Part shown: positions 54,856 through 63,649 of the stretch, piece by piece | Numbering within the stretch: the stretch's first letter is position 1 | Layout: the number at the start of each line of letters is the position of its first letter | Assembly (NCBI GenBank): GCA_963773685.1 | Contig: CAVZBY010000011.1 | Span: forward strand, 62,001 to 126,000 | DNA: 64,000 nucleotides | Direction: 5' to 3' | Origin: JALHVH01 sp963773685 | Lineage (GTDB): Bacteria; Acidobacteriota; Aminicenantia; Aminicenantales; Saccharicenantaceae | Notes under the pieces: generated by a model | Told to the model about the DNA's origin: nothing | Seen by the model: only the letters and a program-made list of their open reading frames with translations | Databases searched by the model: none | Position numbers and translations under genes: made by a program

Positions 54856-55536
54856 ATGACCCCCGAATACGAAGTCCTGCGCGTTGCGGCGGATTTCGAT
54901 CCGGCCGACGACTCCATCCGCTGGGACGCCCTCCCGGCCCTCTCGATCGGGCATTACCTCTGGCTCGGCAACGGCTACGAGCCGAAGGTCGAGGCCCGCG
55001 TAGGCTGTTCCGACCATTACCTGTACGTCCGGTTCGAGGTGTTCGAGAAGCGGGTCCGCGTTCGACACCTCGATTTCCAGAGCCCCGTCTATAAGGACAG
55101 CTGTGTCGAGATGTTCATCGACCCGTTCCCCGGCAAGGGGCTGGGCTATCTCAACTTCGAGACCAACGCCGCCGGGACGATGCTCCTCGGGTTCGGGCCG
55201 GGGAGGCACGGCCGCGTCCGGGTGCCGCCGGACGATCTGGCCGGGTTCCGCATCCAGGGATCGGTGGCGGGCGCCTGGGACGGACCCATCCGGGAGGCGT
55301 CCTGGACCGTCCGATACCGAGTCCCTCAATTGCTGTTCCGAAAATATTACGCCGACATCCTCCGCCCCGGCACCATCGGGAAAGCGAACTTCTATAAATG
55401 CGGGGACGAGACGGAGGTCCCGCACTATGGGGCCTGGTCGCCTCCGCGGGTCCCGGCTCCGGACTTCCATCGGCCGGAGTCCTTCGGCTCGCTCGTTTTT
55501 TCCGGAAGGACCGTCAACCTCACCGCGGCCCCTTGA
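54856..55536 (+). CDS. CBM9-like domain protein, cytoplasmic or soluble
   Basis: A 226-residue protein without signal peptide. YEPKVEARVGCSDHYLYVRFEVFEKRVRVRH, YKDSCVEMFIDPFPGKGLGYLNFETNAAGTMLLGFG and PHYGAWSPPRVPAPDFHRPESFGSLVF are the pattern of the CBM9-like carbohydrate-binding family. It sits 10 bases after the GH20 gene and 13 before the ABC binding protein. It differs in length and sequence from the secreted CBM9 protein at 30953. A sugar-related role is inferred from the domain and its neighbour. Confidence 0.78.
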   Translation: MTPEYEVLRVAADFDPADDSIRWDALPALSIGHYLWLGNGYEPKVEARVGCSDHYLYVRFEVFEKRVRVRHLDFQSPVYKDSCVEMFIDPFPGKGLGYLNFETNAAGTMLLGFGPGRHGRVRVPPDDLAGFRIQGSVAGAWDGPIREASWTVRYRVPQLLFRKYYADILRPGTIGKANFYKCGDETEVPHYGAWSPPRVPAPDFHRPESFGSLVFSGRTVNLTAAP

Positions 55537-55548
55537 GGGGGAGAGAAT

Positions 55549-56625
55549 ATGGCCTTGACGCTTCGGAGCGCGGCCGCGGGAGCCGCCTTGGTCCTCGTGT
55601 CCGCCGCCTTTCCGGCCGAGTCCTTGCCGGCCAAGCGCTTGGAAACGATCGCCGTGCGCGACAGCCTGGGGCGGAGCGTCGCCCTGCCGGACCGCGCGGC
55701 AAGGGTCCTTTCCCTTCAGCCGGAGATCACCCGGATCGTGGCCGCCCTCGGGGCAGGGGACAGGCTCGTCGGAGTGGACTATTTCATCCTCAAGCACGAC
55801 CACCTTTTCCCCATCATCTTTCCCGGCGTTCGCGCCCTGCCGGCCGTATCGAATACGCCCGAGGACATGAATTTCGAAATGGTCCTGCGGCTCGACCCGG
55901 ACGTCATCTTCGTCTCGCCCACGGAGCTCCAGATGGTCGATGCGCTCCAGGGCAAGCTGAAGAAGCCGGTTGTGGCCCTCGCCTCCATGGGAAGCTTCGA
56001 CAGGCTCGTTGAAGAGATCCTGCTCGTAGGGCGCATCCTGGGTCGTGAAGCACGCGCCGCCGACCTTGCCGCCGATTTCCGGGCGCGCGTGGCGTCGGTC
56101 CGGGCGTCCGTCGCCTCCATTCCGGCAGCGGAGCGGCCCAGGGTCTATCTTTCGTTTTGGGGGATGCTGACGCGCACGCCGGTCTTTTATGAGCCTGTGG
56201 ATGCGGCCGGGGGGATCAATTGCGCCCTGGGCATGCTCCCGGCCAATCTCGGCACGATCGCGACGATGGCCCAGGCCGAGCAGATCCTGGTCTGGCGGCC
56301 GGATATCATTCTGGTCCAGGGAAGCTATCCGCCCCGCGAAAGGGCCGTCACGACCGAGGGCATCCTCCGGGACAAGCGCTTCGGCTCCCTGCCTGCGGTG
56401 AAGGACGGCAGGGTTTTCTACACCTTCGGCTACTGGTACTGGTGGGACCCGGCCTTGGTCCTGGTCGAAACCCTCTATCTCTCCAGGCTGTTCCACCCCG
56501 AAGCGGTCCCGCCGTTGGACCTGGAAAAGGAGGCGAACGCGATCTTCAAGGAATATTATGGGGTCGAAGGGGCCTATTCGACCCTCTGCCGGGTCCTCGA
56601 ATGCGGGGGATGGGATGAGAAGTAA
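55549..56625 (+). CDS. ABC transporter substrate-binding protein, BtuF/FhuD-like
   Basis: A 358-residue class III binding protein (two lobes bridged by a long helix). Signal peptide about 1-22. RLETIAVRDSLGRSVALPDRAARVLSLQPEITRIVAALGAGDRLVGVDYFI is the typical opening, and LRLDPDVIFVSP, LGREARAADLAADF and DKRFGSLPAVKDGRVFYT follow. Substrate class is metal chelate, heme or cobalamin; no riboswitch precedes it to decide. GGGGGAGAGA stands before the ATG. The permease gene overlaps its last 11 bases. Confidence 0.85.
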   Translation: MALTLRSAAAGAALVLVSAAFPAESLPAKRLETIAVRDSLGRSVALPDRAARVLSLQPEITRIVAALGAGDRLVGVDYFILKHDHLFPIIFPGVRALPAVSNTPEDMNFEMVLRLDPDVIFVSPTELQMVDALQGKLKKPVVALASMGSFDRLVEEILLVGRILGREARAADLAADFRARVASVRASVASIPAAERPRVYLSFWGMLTRTPVFYEPVDAAGGINCALGMLPANLGTIATMAQAEQILVWRPDIILVQGSYPPRERAVTTEGILRDKRFGSLPAVKDGRVFYTFGYWYWWDPALVLVETLYLSRLFHPEAVPPLDLEKEANAIFKEYYGVEGAYSTLCRVLECGGWDEK

Positions 56626-57625
56626 GAAGACCAGGCTCATCGTCGTTCTCTTCTTCCTGTCGCCGCTTCTCCTGACGCTGGCCTCCCTGTCCATCGGCCG
56701 CTACCACATTCCGCCCATGGACCTCGGTAAGACCCTTGTCCGGGCGGTCTCGCCCGAATCCTTCCCGGAGATCCCTCCGGAATACAGGGATATCCTCCTC
56801 CGGATCCGCCTTCCCCGGCTCCTGCTGGCCCTTCTGGCGGGGGCGGCCCTTTCCGTCTCCGGAGCCTCCCTTCAGGCGCTCTTCAAGAACCCCCTGGTCA
56901 ACGAATATATCCTCGGCATCTCCTTCGGCGCCGCCTTCGGCGCGGCCCTGTCCCTTGTCTTCCTGGGCAAGGGGTTCCCTCCCCAGATCGCGGCGTTCCT
57001 GTTCGCCTTGGGCGCGGTGCTGGCGGTCCTCGTCGTGTCGGGCCGGTCCGGCTCTCACACGGTGTCGCTCCTCCTGACCGGGATCATCGTCGCGGCCTTC
57101 TTCCAGGCGCTGCTCTCCCTGGTCGAGTTCTTCGCCAATCCGTACGCCCTTCAATCGCTGTTCTTCTGGCTCATGGGGAGCTTGTCCCTGGCGACCTGGG
57201 CCGACCTGGCCGTCTCCCTGCCCATCATGGCCATCGGCACGGGCGCCCTGATCCTGATGAGGTGGCGGCTCAATGTCCTTTCGCTGAGCGAGGAGGAAGG
57301 CGCGGCCCTCGGCGTCAACGTCCGGAGGGAGAAGCTCCTGGTCATCGTCCTGACGTCCCTGAGCACGGCGGCGGTCACGGCGGTGGCGGGGGTCATCGGC
57401 TGGATCGGGCTCATCGTGCCCCACCTTGTCCGGATGATGGTCGGCGCGGACAACCGGAAGGTCGTCCCCCTGTCGGCGGCCCTCGGCGCCTCGGTCCTCA
57501 TCGTCGCCGACGACATCACGCGCGTCGTCTCCTCCTTCGAGATCCCCATCGGCATCCTGACCAGTCTCATCGGCATCCCGTTCTTCATCTTCCTCCTGCG
57601 GCGATCGCGAAAGGTGTGGCTGTGA
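56615..57625 (+). CDS. FecCD/BtuC-type ABC permease
   Basis: A 336-residue permease with about ten hydrophobic segments. RLPRLLLALLAGAALSVSGASLQALFKNPLVNEYILGIS is the family signature, and GAALGVNVRREK, AGVIGWIGLIVPHLVRMMVGADNRKVVPLSAALGASVLIVADDITR and ELPIGILTSLIG-type end (here EIPIGILTSLIGIPFFIFLLRR) complete it. It begins inside the upstream binding-protein gene and its TGA overlaps the ATPase GTG, so the three are one translational unit. Confidence 0.92.
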   Translation: MRSKKTRLIVVLFFLSPLLLTLASLSIGRYHIPPMDLGKTLVRAVSPESFPEIPPEYRDILLRIRLPRLLLALLAGAALSVSGASLQALFKNPLVNEYILGISFGAAFGAALSLVFLGKGFPPQIAAFLFALGAVLAVLVVSGRSGSHTVSLLLTGIIVAAFFQALLSLVEFFANPYALQSLFFWLMGSLSLATWADLAVSLPIMAIGTGALILMRWRLNVLSLSEEEGAALGVNVRREKLLVIVLTSLSTAAVTAVAGVIGWIGLIVPHLVRMMVGADNRKVVPLSAALGASVLIVADDITRVVSSFEIPIGILTSLIGIPFFIFLLRRSRKVWL

Positions 57626-58380
57626 GCATCGAGGTCCGCTCCCTGTCCTTCGGCTACGGGGCGTTCCGCCTCTCCGTTCCGGCCCTGCGCTTCGAGAGCC
57701 GGCGGGTCGCCGCGATCGTCGGCCGGAACGGCGCCGGGAAATCGACCCTCCTCAAGCTGCTGGGCGGCATCCTTCCCGCGCCGAAGGGGGCCGTTTGCCT
57801 CGACGGCCGGGACCTCGCGGTCTTGAAGATCCCCGAGCGCGCCCGCCTCATCAGCTACGTGCCGCAGGAGCTCGCCCCGGCCTTGAACTACCGCGTGCTC
57901 GACTTCGTCCTCATGGGAAGGGCCGCGTTCGTCCCGACCTTCTCCGTCCCGTCGCGCGAGGACCGGCGGCTGGCCGAGGACGCCGTCGGGTACGTCGGTC
58001 TGGCGGGCTTCGAGGACCGGGAATTCTCGCAGTTGAGCAGCGGCGAGAGGCGCCTGGCCCTGGTCGCCCGGACGCTGGCCCAGAGCCCCGACGCGCTCCT
58101 CCTCGACGAGCCGACGACGTTCCTCGATCCCAAGCACGAGGTCGAGGTCATGGAGCTCTGCCGCAAGCTGGCGGTCGAGAAGGGCAAGACGGTCATCGTC
58201 ACCCTGCACAACCTGGAGATGGCCATCAAGTACGCGGACGATATGGTCTTCCTGAAAAAGGGAGAGGTGGCGGCGTCGGGGCCGCCCGACCGCGTGCTGA
58301 GCGAGGCCCTGCTCGCGGAGGTCTACGATATTCCGATGACCATCGTCCCGTTCGACGGAAGGAAGCTCATCCTGCGCTGA
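57622..58380 (+). CDS. ABC transporter ATPase, FecE/BtuD-like
   Basis: A 252-residue ATPase with GTG start overlapping the permease stop. Walker A GRNGAGKST, Q-loop region VPQELAP, a signature that reads LSSGERRLALVA, Walker B ALLLDEPT and the H-loop histidine in VTLHN are all present. RRVAAIVGRNG and FLDPKHEVEVMEL match cobalamin/iron-chelate importers. It completes the binding protein-permease-ATPase set begun at 55549. Converges with the DAO gene, 15 bases away. Confidence 0.92.
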   Translation: MSIEVRSLSFGYGAFRLSVPALRFESRRVAAIVGRNGAGKSTLLKLLGGILPAPKGAVCLDGRDLAVLKIPERARLISYVPQELAPALNYRVLDFVLMGRAAFVPTFSVPSREDRRLAEDAVGYVGLAGFEDREFSQLSSGERRLALVARTLAQSPDALLLDEPTTFLDPKHEVEVMELCRKLAVEKGKTVIVTLHNLEMAIKYADDMVFLKKGEVAASGPPDRVLSEALLAEVYDIPMTIVPFDGRKLILR

Positions 58381-58395
58381 AACGGAACGCCGGGC

Positions 58396-59556
58396 TCACT
58401 GAAGCCTCTCGAGCCCCTTGAATTCCCGATATGGCGAGACGTAGGCGAGGATCTCCTCGTCGTGCTTCGTGAGGGCTCTGCGGACCGCCCTCGCGAGGAG
58501 CTCTCCGACGCCGGGCCCGAGCATGAAGCCCTGACCGCACATGCCCACGGCGAGGAGAAGGCCCGCGACCTCTTTCGTCCATCCGATGATGGGGAGGGCG
58601 TCGGGCGTCATGGGGTAGAGGCCGCGCCACGTCCGGCGGACGCGGAGATGCGCGAGCCGGGGGATCAGGTCCACCATGCGCCGGGCCGTCATCGGGAGGA
58701 ACCCGCTGGTCTCGCGCGTGTCGAACCCCCATATGTTCGGGCTCGGGGTGATGCAGAAGATCACCTGACCGGTCGCGTGCTGATAGAAATAATAGTTCGC
58801 CGAGCCGTCGGCGGGCCGGATATCGACGACCATGGGTTCCAGGAACCGGGCGACGGGCTCCGTGACCGCGCCCTCGTGCTGGTCGGGCCGGACGGGAACG
58901 CTGATACCGGCGAGCCCGGCGACTTCGGCGGCCCAGGGGCCGGCGGCATTGATGACGACCTCCGCCCCGTAGGCTCCCTTGTCGGTCCGGACGCCCCGGA
59001 CCCGCCCGCCTCCGAGGTCGAGCCCCAGGACGGTCTCGCCGAACCGGAACTCGGCTCCCAGGCGCCTGGCGTGGGAATGAAATGCCTGCACGGCGAGGAG
59101 GGGAGAGGCGTTCCCGTCGTCCGGGGACAGCGTCCCGCCGACGAGGCCGTCCGGCCGGATTCCGGGAATGGCTTTCCGGATCTCCTCCGGGCCGAGCCAG
59201 GAGATGTTCAGGCCGTAAGACTTCTGGACGACGAGGAGGTCCTTGAGGACCTTCTCCTCTTCGGGCCGGTAGGCCACGTAGCTGTATCCGCCCTTATGCC
59301 ATTCCAGATCGTCGCCGTGGCGTTCCTTCCAATTCGCGAAGATGTCCAGGCTCCGCAGTCCCAGACGGATCTTGGCCGGGTCGGAATGGGTCGCCCGGAG
59401 CCCGCCGATGGCGGCCTTGTTGGACGCCTGGCCGGGGCTGGGGAACCGGTCGAGGACAAGCGTCCGGATCCCCGCCTCCGCGAGGGAGTACGCCGCCGGA
59501 GTCCCCACGCTCCCCGAGCCGATGACGATCGCGTCGAAGGACCTACCGGCCGCCAC
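58396..59556 (-). CDS. FAD-dependent amine oxidoreductase, DAO superfamily (HcnC/sarcosine-oxidase-beta-like)
   Basis: A 386-residue flavoprotein starting at GTG 59556 with GAGGAGG six bases upstream. The FAD motif is AIVIGSGSVGTPAAYSLAEAG with LVLDRF after strand 2; the GLYPMTPDALPIIGW end region matches DAO enzymes that oxidise glycine, sarcosine, proline or D-amino acids. It overlaps the upstream multi-cofactor oxidoreductase gene by 14 bases and is probably its catalytic partner. Substrate unknown. Confidence 0.85.
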   Translation of the reverse strand: MAAGRSFDAIVIGSGSVGTPAAYSLAEAGIRTLVLDRFPSPGQASNKAAIGGLRATHSDPAKIRLGLRSLDIFANWKERHGDDLEWHKGGYSYVAYRPEEEKVLKDLLVVQKSYGLNISWLGPEEIRKAIPGIRPDGLVGGTLSPDDGNASPLLAVQAFHSHARRLGAEFRFGETVLGLDLGGGRVRGVRTDKGAYGAEVVINAAGPWAAEVAGLAGISVPVRPDQHEGAVTEPVARFLEPMVVDIRPADGSANYYFYQHATGQVIFCITPSPNIWGFDTRETSGFLPMTARRMVDLIPRLAHLRVRRTWRGLYPMTPDALPIIGWTKEVAGLLLAVGMCGQGFMLGPGVGELLARAVRRALTKHDEEILAYVSPYREFKGLERLQ

Positions 59557-61661
59557 GAGGGTCCTCCTCTCCCGCCGGCAGGCCGGCGAATACGCCGAGC
59601 GGGACCTCGATGAACAGGGGCCGTTTCGGCTGGTCGACGATCTCGCTTTCGGGCACGCCCTCTTCCCGGAACAGCCGGTGGAGGAGAGGCGTGCAGGTCT
59701 TGGCTCCGCAGGGACCCATGCAGGTTCGGGTGAGAGCCTTGATCTGGCTGATGTCTCGCGCTCCCTCCCGGATGAGCTTCCGGATCTCGCCCGCCGTGAC
59801 GCGCTCACAGCGGCAGACGATGGTGTCGTCGTCCGTCCGGGCGATCCATCTTTCCAGGGGCTCGCTTTCCGCTTCGGCCTGGACGCGAAGGCCGGCGATC
59901 TTCGCGGCGTACTCCCTGGGCGCCCGAACCTTGACGAGGACGGTCCTGTCGTTGGCCTTGAGGGCCTTGACGCCTATGACCTCGACCTCGCCCAACCGGT
60001 CCCCCCCGGTGTCCTGGACGACGACCCGGTCGCCTTCCTTGATCCCTTCCTTGAGGAACTCGTAGGGAATGACGACGGTCGGGAATTCGACATCCTTGCG
60101 GCCGTCGACAAGCGTGATCGCCAGCCCGGGACAGATGGCGACGCACTTCTCACAACCCGTACATCCTTTTCCCGGCTCTCCCTCGGCGAACGCGGGCAGT
60201 TTCCGGATGTCCGAGGCGTCGATCGCGATGAGATCGCGCGGACAGACGGCCGTGCACGGGTCGCAGGGGATCTCCTGGACGCAATGGAGGACCGGACGGA
60301 CCCCGGCTCCGGGCGCGGGGATCACTTCGCTTTCGGTCCGGCCGGGCTTCGACTTGAGGACCTCGGCCGTGTCGTACCATTCGCGGGAAATCTCCCCGAC
60401 GTCGCCGCCCAGGGCTTTTGCCGCCTCGAGGCCGCGGATCTTGCCGGAGAAGATGGCGGCAGAGGCCTCCGCGATCTCCTCGGCATCGCCGGCGGCGAGG
60501 ACAGGGAGACCGAACTCCCGGGCCTTGGCCGTGAACTCATCGACGGGATCGAGGCCGACGGCGATGAGCACGGTGTCGCAGGCGAACGAACGCTCCGTGC
60601 CGGGGACGGGGCGGAACCGGTCATCGACGCGGGCCACGGTCACCGAGGACACGGACCCGGACCCATTGGCGCTGACGATGGTGTGCGAGGTCAGGATGGG
60701 GACCCCGAACCGGGCCAGCTTGTCCCGGTGGACCTTGTACCCGCCGCACTCGGGCATGGCTTCCACGAGCCCGACGACGGGGATGCCGGCCTGAAGCGCG
60801 TGATAGCCGGCGATAAGGCCGACGTTCCCCCCGCCGACGATGAAGAGCTTTTTCGAGGGGCGGACGAGGTCGCGGTTGACAAGGGTTTGAAAGGCCCCGG
60901 CCCCATAAACGCCGGGCAGGGTATTGCCCGGGAAGGCCAGGTTCTTTTCGCGGGCGCCGGAAGCGGCCAGAAGGATATCGGGCGTCACCAGGACGTATTC
61001 CCCGCCTTCCTTGAGAACGCCGACCTTGCGGTCGCTGTAAACGGCGAGAGCCGTCGACCTGAGCCAGACCTCGACGCCGGGACAGCCGCGTATCTGTTCC
61101 TCGAGGCGGGTGGCGATATCGATGCCGCGGGTCCCGGCGTAGACGGCTTCCGTGGAGCCGAAGAAGCGGTGCGTCTGGAGGACCAGCTTGCCGCCAAGCC
61201 TGTGCTTGTCGTCAATGAGAAGGGTCCGGACATCCCGGCGTCCCAATTCGACCGCGGCCGAGAGCCCGGCGGGCCCGCCTCCGATGATAAGGACCGGCAC
61301 CCGGACCTCGCGGATGGTTTCGAAGGCGAGCTGGGCCGGGCCCGAGGCCACGGGCAATTCGGGGAGGCCCTCGACGGGCTCCACCCGGATGCCGGGCCTG
61401 ACGAGCTCCATGCAGGATTTCACCGGAAGCCCATCGACCAGGACCAGGCACTGGGCGCACTGGCCGTTGGCGCAGAAGATGCCCTGCGGGGCCCCGTCCT
61501 TGGCGTGGCTGGCCGAAGGTCCGGATCCCGTTGGCGAAGAGGGCGGAAGCGATGGTTTCGCCCTGCCGTCCGGCGATGGGGGCGCCTTTCCAGACGAACG
61601 CGACCGCCGGGCGTTCCGGGACGGAGAGAACGGGATGTCGTTCGATCCTGAGCTCGGTCAA
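59543..61661 (-). CDS. Multi-cofactor electron-transfer subunit: 2Fe-2S + FAD/NAD + 4Fe-4S + BFD domains (HcnA-HcnB-like fusion), apparent frameshift
   Basis: About 705 residues after one base is removed at 61511-61514 (joining IRTFG to SHAKDG). Start is TTG at 61661 with GGAGAGA nearby. Domains in order: a Fer2_4 2Fe-2S domain with Cys63, 68, 71 and 83 (C-x4-C-x2-C-x11-C); a pyridine nucleotide-disulfide oxidoreductase domain (VLIIGGGPAGLSAA, FIVGGGNVGLIAG); two ferredoxin clusters (CDPCTAVCP, CTGCEKCVAICPG); and a BFD 2Fe-2S domain near the end (CRCERVT, TRTCMGPCGAKTC). The order matches HcnA-HcnB of hydrogen cyanide synthase and the alpha subunit of sarcosine oxidase. It probably passes electrons from the DAO flavoprotein. 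Confidence 0.85.
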
Positions 61662-61700
61662 AAGTCTCTCCTCATCCTGCGGCCGGAGCCGTGGCCGGGA

Positions 61701-61729
61701 ATTATAGCACAAGCAAAATCGCGCGCCAA
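61701..61729 (-). promoter_or_regulatory. Promoter of the amine-oxidoreductase operon
   Basis: Minus strand TTGGCG (61724-61729), 17 bp, TATAAT (61701-61706). Confidence 0.5.
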
Positions 61730-61741
61730 AATCGCGATTTT
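61714..61741. promoter_or_regulatory. Operator candidate: direct repeats and palindrome between divergent promoters
   Basis: CAAAATCGCG occurs at 61714-61723 and again at 61727-61736 (13 bp apart, just over one helical turn); the second copy is the left half of the 14-base perfect palindrome AAAATCGCGATTTT (61728-61741). The array covers the -35 of the minus-strand promoter and abuts the -35 of the plus-strand one, so one regulator could control both. Confidence 0.5.
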
Positions 61742-61766
61742 CAAAACCCTCCGGGTTTGATAGAAT
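61738..61766 (+). promoter_or_regulatory. Promoter of the gamma-glutamyltransferase gene
   Basis: TTTTCA (61738-61743), 17 bp, TAGAAT (61761-61766), 25 bases before the ATG. Confidence 0.45.
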
Positions 61767-61791
61767 TCCCCGCGGAAGTGAGGTAAATGAA

Positions 61792-63636
61792 ATGAGACCC
61801 ATCGGACGCCATATCCTGCCTGCGGTGCTCGCCTTGACCATGACCCTGACGGCCGTGCCGGGCGAGCGGACCGAAAAGCCGGTCCTCCACGGAAAGCACT
61901 GGGTGGCCATCACAGGAAAACCTCTCGGGGCCACCGCCGGCGCGAAGATCTTCATGAAGGGCGGGAACGCGGTGGACGCCGCCTGCGCCATGCTGGCCGC
62001 GGTCTGTACGTTATACGACGTCCTGAGTTGGGGCGGCGAAACCCAGGCCCTCATCTTTAATCCCAAAACGGGCAAGGTCCTCGGGATCAATGCCCTGGGC
62101 GTCGCCCCGACGGGCGCGACCCCCGAATTCTACAAGGGGAAGGGATATGCCTACCCTCCGGAGTACGGCCCGTTGGCTGCCGTCACCCCCGGCAATCCCG
62201 GCGGTCTCCTTACCATGCTCGCCGAGTTCGGGAAGCTCAGCCTTGCGGAGGTCCTCGCGCCGGCCATCGAATTGGCGGAAACGGGCTATCCCATCGAAGC
62301 GGAGCTTGCGAACAGCATCGAACGGCACAAGGAAAGGATCAAGGAGTGGCCCTATTCCAAGGCCGTGCTCCTGACGCACGCCGGTGAAGAGCGCGAGGCT
62401 CCGGCTCCCGGGGAGATCTTCCGCCAGCCGGACCTGGCGGCGACCCTGAAGAAGCTCGTCGAAGCCGAACAGAAGGCCCTGGCCAAGGGCAAGAGCCGCA
62501 AAGAGGCCATATACGCCGCCTACGACCGCTTTTACCGAGGCGATATCGCCGACGAATTCTCCAGGGGCTGCCGGGAGCAAGGGGGGCTGATCACCAAGGA
62601 GGACATGGCCGCATGGAAGGTCTACATCGAGGAGCCTGTCACGACCAACTACAAGGGGATCGATGTTTATAAGCTCACCACTTGGGTCCAGGGCCCCGTC
62701 ATGCTCCAGGCGCTCAACATGCTCGAACAGCTCGACCTTCGGGCGATGGGCTACAACAGCGCCCGGTACATTCATGCCCTCTACCAGGTCATGAACCTGG
62801 CCTTCGCCGACCGCGATTTCTATTACGGCGATCCGTACTTTCCCCCCGAAGAGCCGATCCGGGGACTTCTCTCCAAGGAATACGCCAAGAGCCGGCTCGC
62901 GGGGATCGACTGGGAAAAGAACGATCCGGCGGTCAAGCCCGGCGATCCTTATCCCTTCGAGGGACGGACGAACCCCTTCCTCGACCTGCTCGAGAAATGG
63001 TCCAACGTCGCGGCCGCTCCCGCCGAAGAGGCGGCCGTCGCGCGGGCGTTCTTCACCGGGACGACCTCCATCCAGGCCGCCGACGAAGAGGGATGGGTCG
63101 TCTCCGTGACGCCGAGCGGAGGATGGATCCCCGCGTGCCTGGCCGGGAAGACGGGCATGGGGATGAGCCAAAGGGCCCAGAGCTTCGTGCTGGACGCCGC
63201 CGAGAACCCGTTCAACGTCATCGCCCCCGGGAAACGCCCCCGGGCGACTCTGACCCCCGGTCTCGCGCTCAAGGACGGGAAACCCTACCTCTCGTTCGCC
63301 GTTCAGGGCGGGGATACCCAGGACCAGAATCTCATCCAGTTCTTCCTGAACGTCGTCGAGTTCGGGATGAACGTCCAGGAGGCTTGCGAAGCGGCCAATA
63401 TCACGAGCTACCAGATGAGGAACTCGTTCGAGGACCACAAGCCCCTGCCGGGAAAGCTCGATATCCAGGAGCGGGTCCCGAGCTGGGTCCGGGACTCACT
63501 GGCGCTGATGGGCTACAAAATGACCGCTCTCAGGCGGACCTCGGGGCCGATCAACGCCATCTACTTCGACAGGGCCCACGGGTCCTTCTGGGGCGGCAGC
63601 AGCAATTACGGGGAGGATTACGGGATAGCCTGGTGA
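61792..63636 (+). CDS. Gamma-glutamyltransferase family protein, secreted
   Basis: A 614-residue Ntn-hydrolase precursor. Signal peptide (about 1-23). MKGGNAVDAACAMLAAV and GGETQALIFNPKTGKV start the large subunit. The autocleavage Thr is in FTGTTSIQAADEEGWVVSVT, the counterpart of TTHFSVVD. GGWIPACLAGKTGMGMSQRAQSFVLD, RATLTPGLALKDGKP and QGGDTQDQNLIQ follow in the small subunit. The enzyme would hydrolyse or transfer gamma-glutamyl groups in the periplasm. It is divergent from the amine-oxidoreductase operon and shares an operator candidate with it. Confidence 0.87.
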   Translation: MRPIGRHILPAVLALTMTLTAVPGERTEKPVLHGKHWVAITGKPLGATAGAKIFMKGGNAVDAACAMLAAVCTLYDVLSWGGETQALIFNPKTGKVLGINALGVAPTGATPEFYKGKGYAYPPEYGPLAAVTPGNPGGLLTMLAEFGKLSLAEVLAPAIELAETGYPIEAELANSIERHKERIKEWPYSKAVLLTHAGEEREAPAPGEIFRQPDLAATLKKLVEAEQKALAKGKSRKEAIYAAYDRFYRGDIADEFSRGCREQGGLITKEDMAAWKVYIEEPVTTNYKGIDVYKLTTWVQGPVMLQALNMLEQLDLRAMGYNSARYIHALYQVMNLAFADRDFYYGDPYFPPEEPIRGLLSKEYAKSRLAGIDWEKNDPAVKPGDPYPFEGRTNPFLDLLEKWSNVAAAPAEEAAVARAFFTGTTSIQAADEEGWVVSVTPSGGWIPACLAGKTGMGMSQRAQSFVLDAAENPFNVIAPGKRPRATLTPGLALKDGKPYLSFAVQGGDTQDQNLIQFFLNVVEFGMNVQEACEAANITSYQMRNSFEDHKPLPGKLDIQERVPSWVRDSLALMGYKMTALRRTSGPINAIYFDRAHGSFWGGSSNYGEDYGIAW

Positions 63637-63649
63637 TGGAGCCTGCCGC

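Noticed and set aside
55537..55548. Cobalamin riboswitch ahead of the BtuF-like gene
   Set aside because: Only 12 bases separate it from the previous gene; no B12-box is visible in or near the region, so the transported ligand is left open.
52465..56694. A very long open frame on the minus strand across the DUF4342, GH20, CBM9-like and ABC genes
   Set aside because: GC-rich DNA leaves antisense frames open; the translation is low in hydrophobic order, rich in Arg/Gly/Asp and matches no family, while the plus strand encodes clear proteins throughout.
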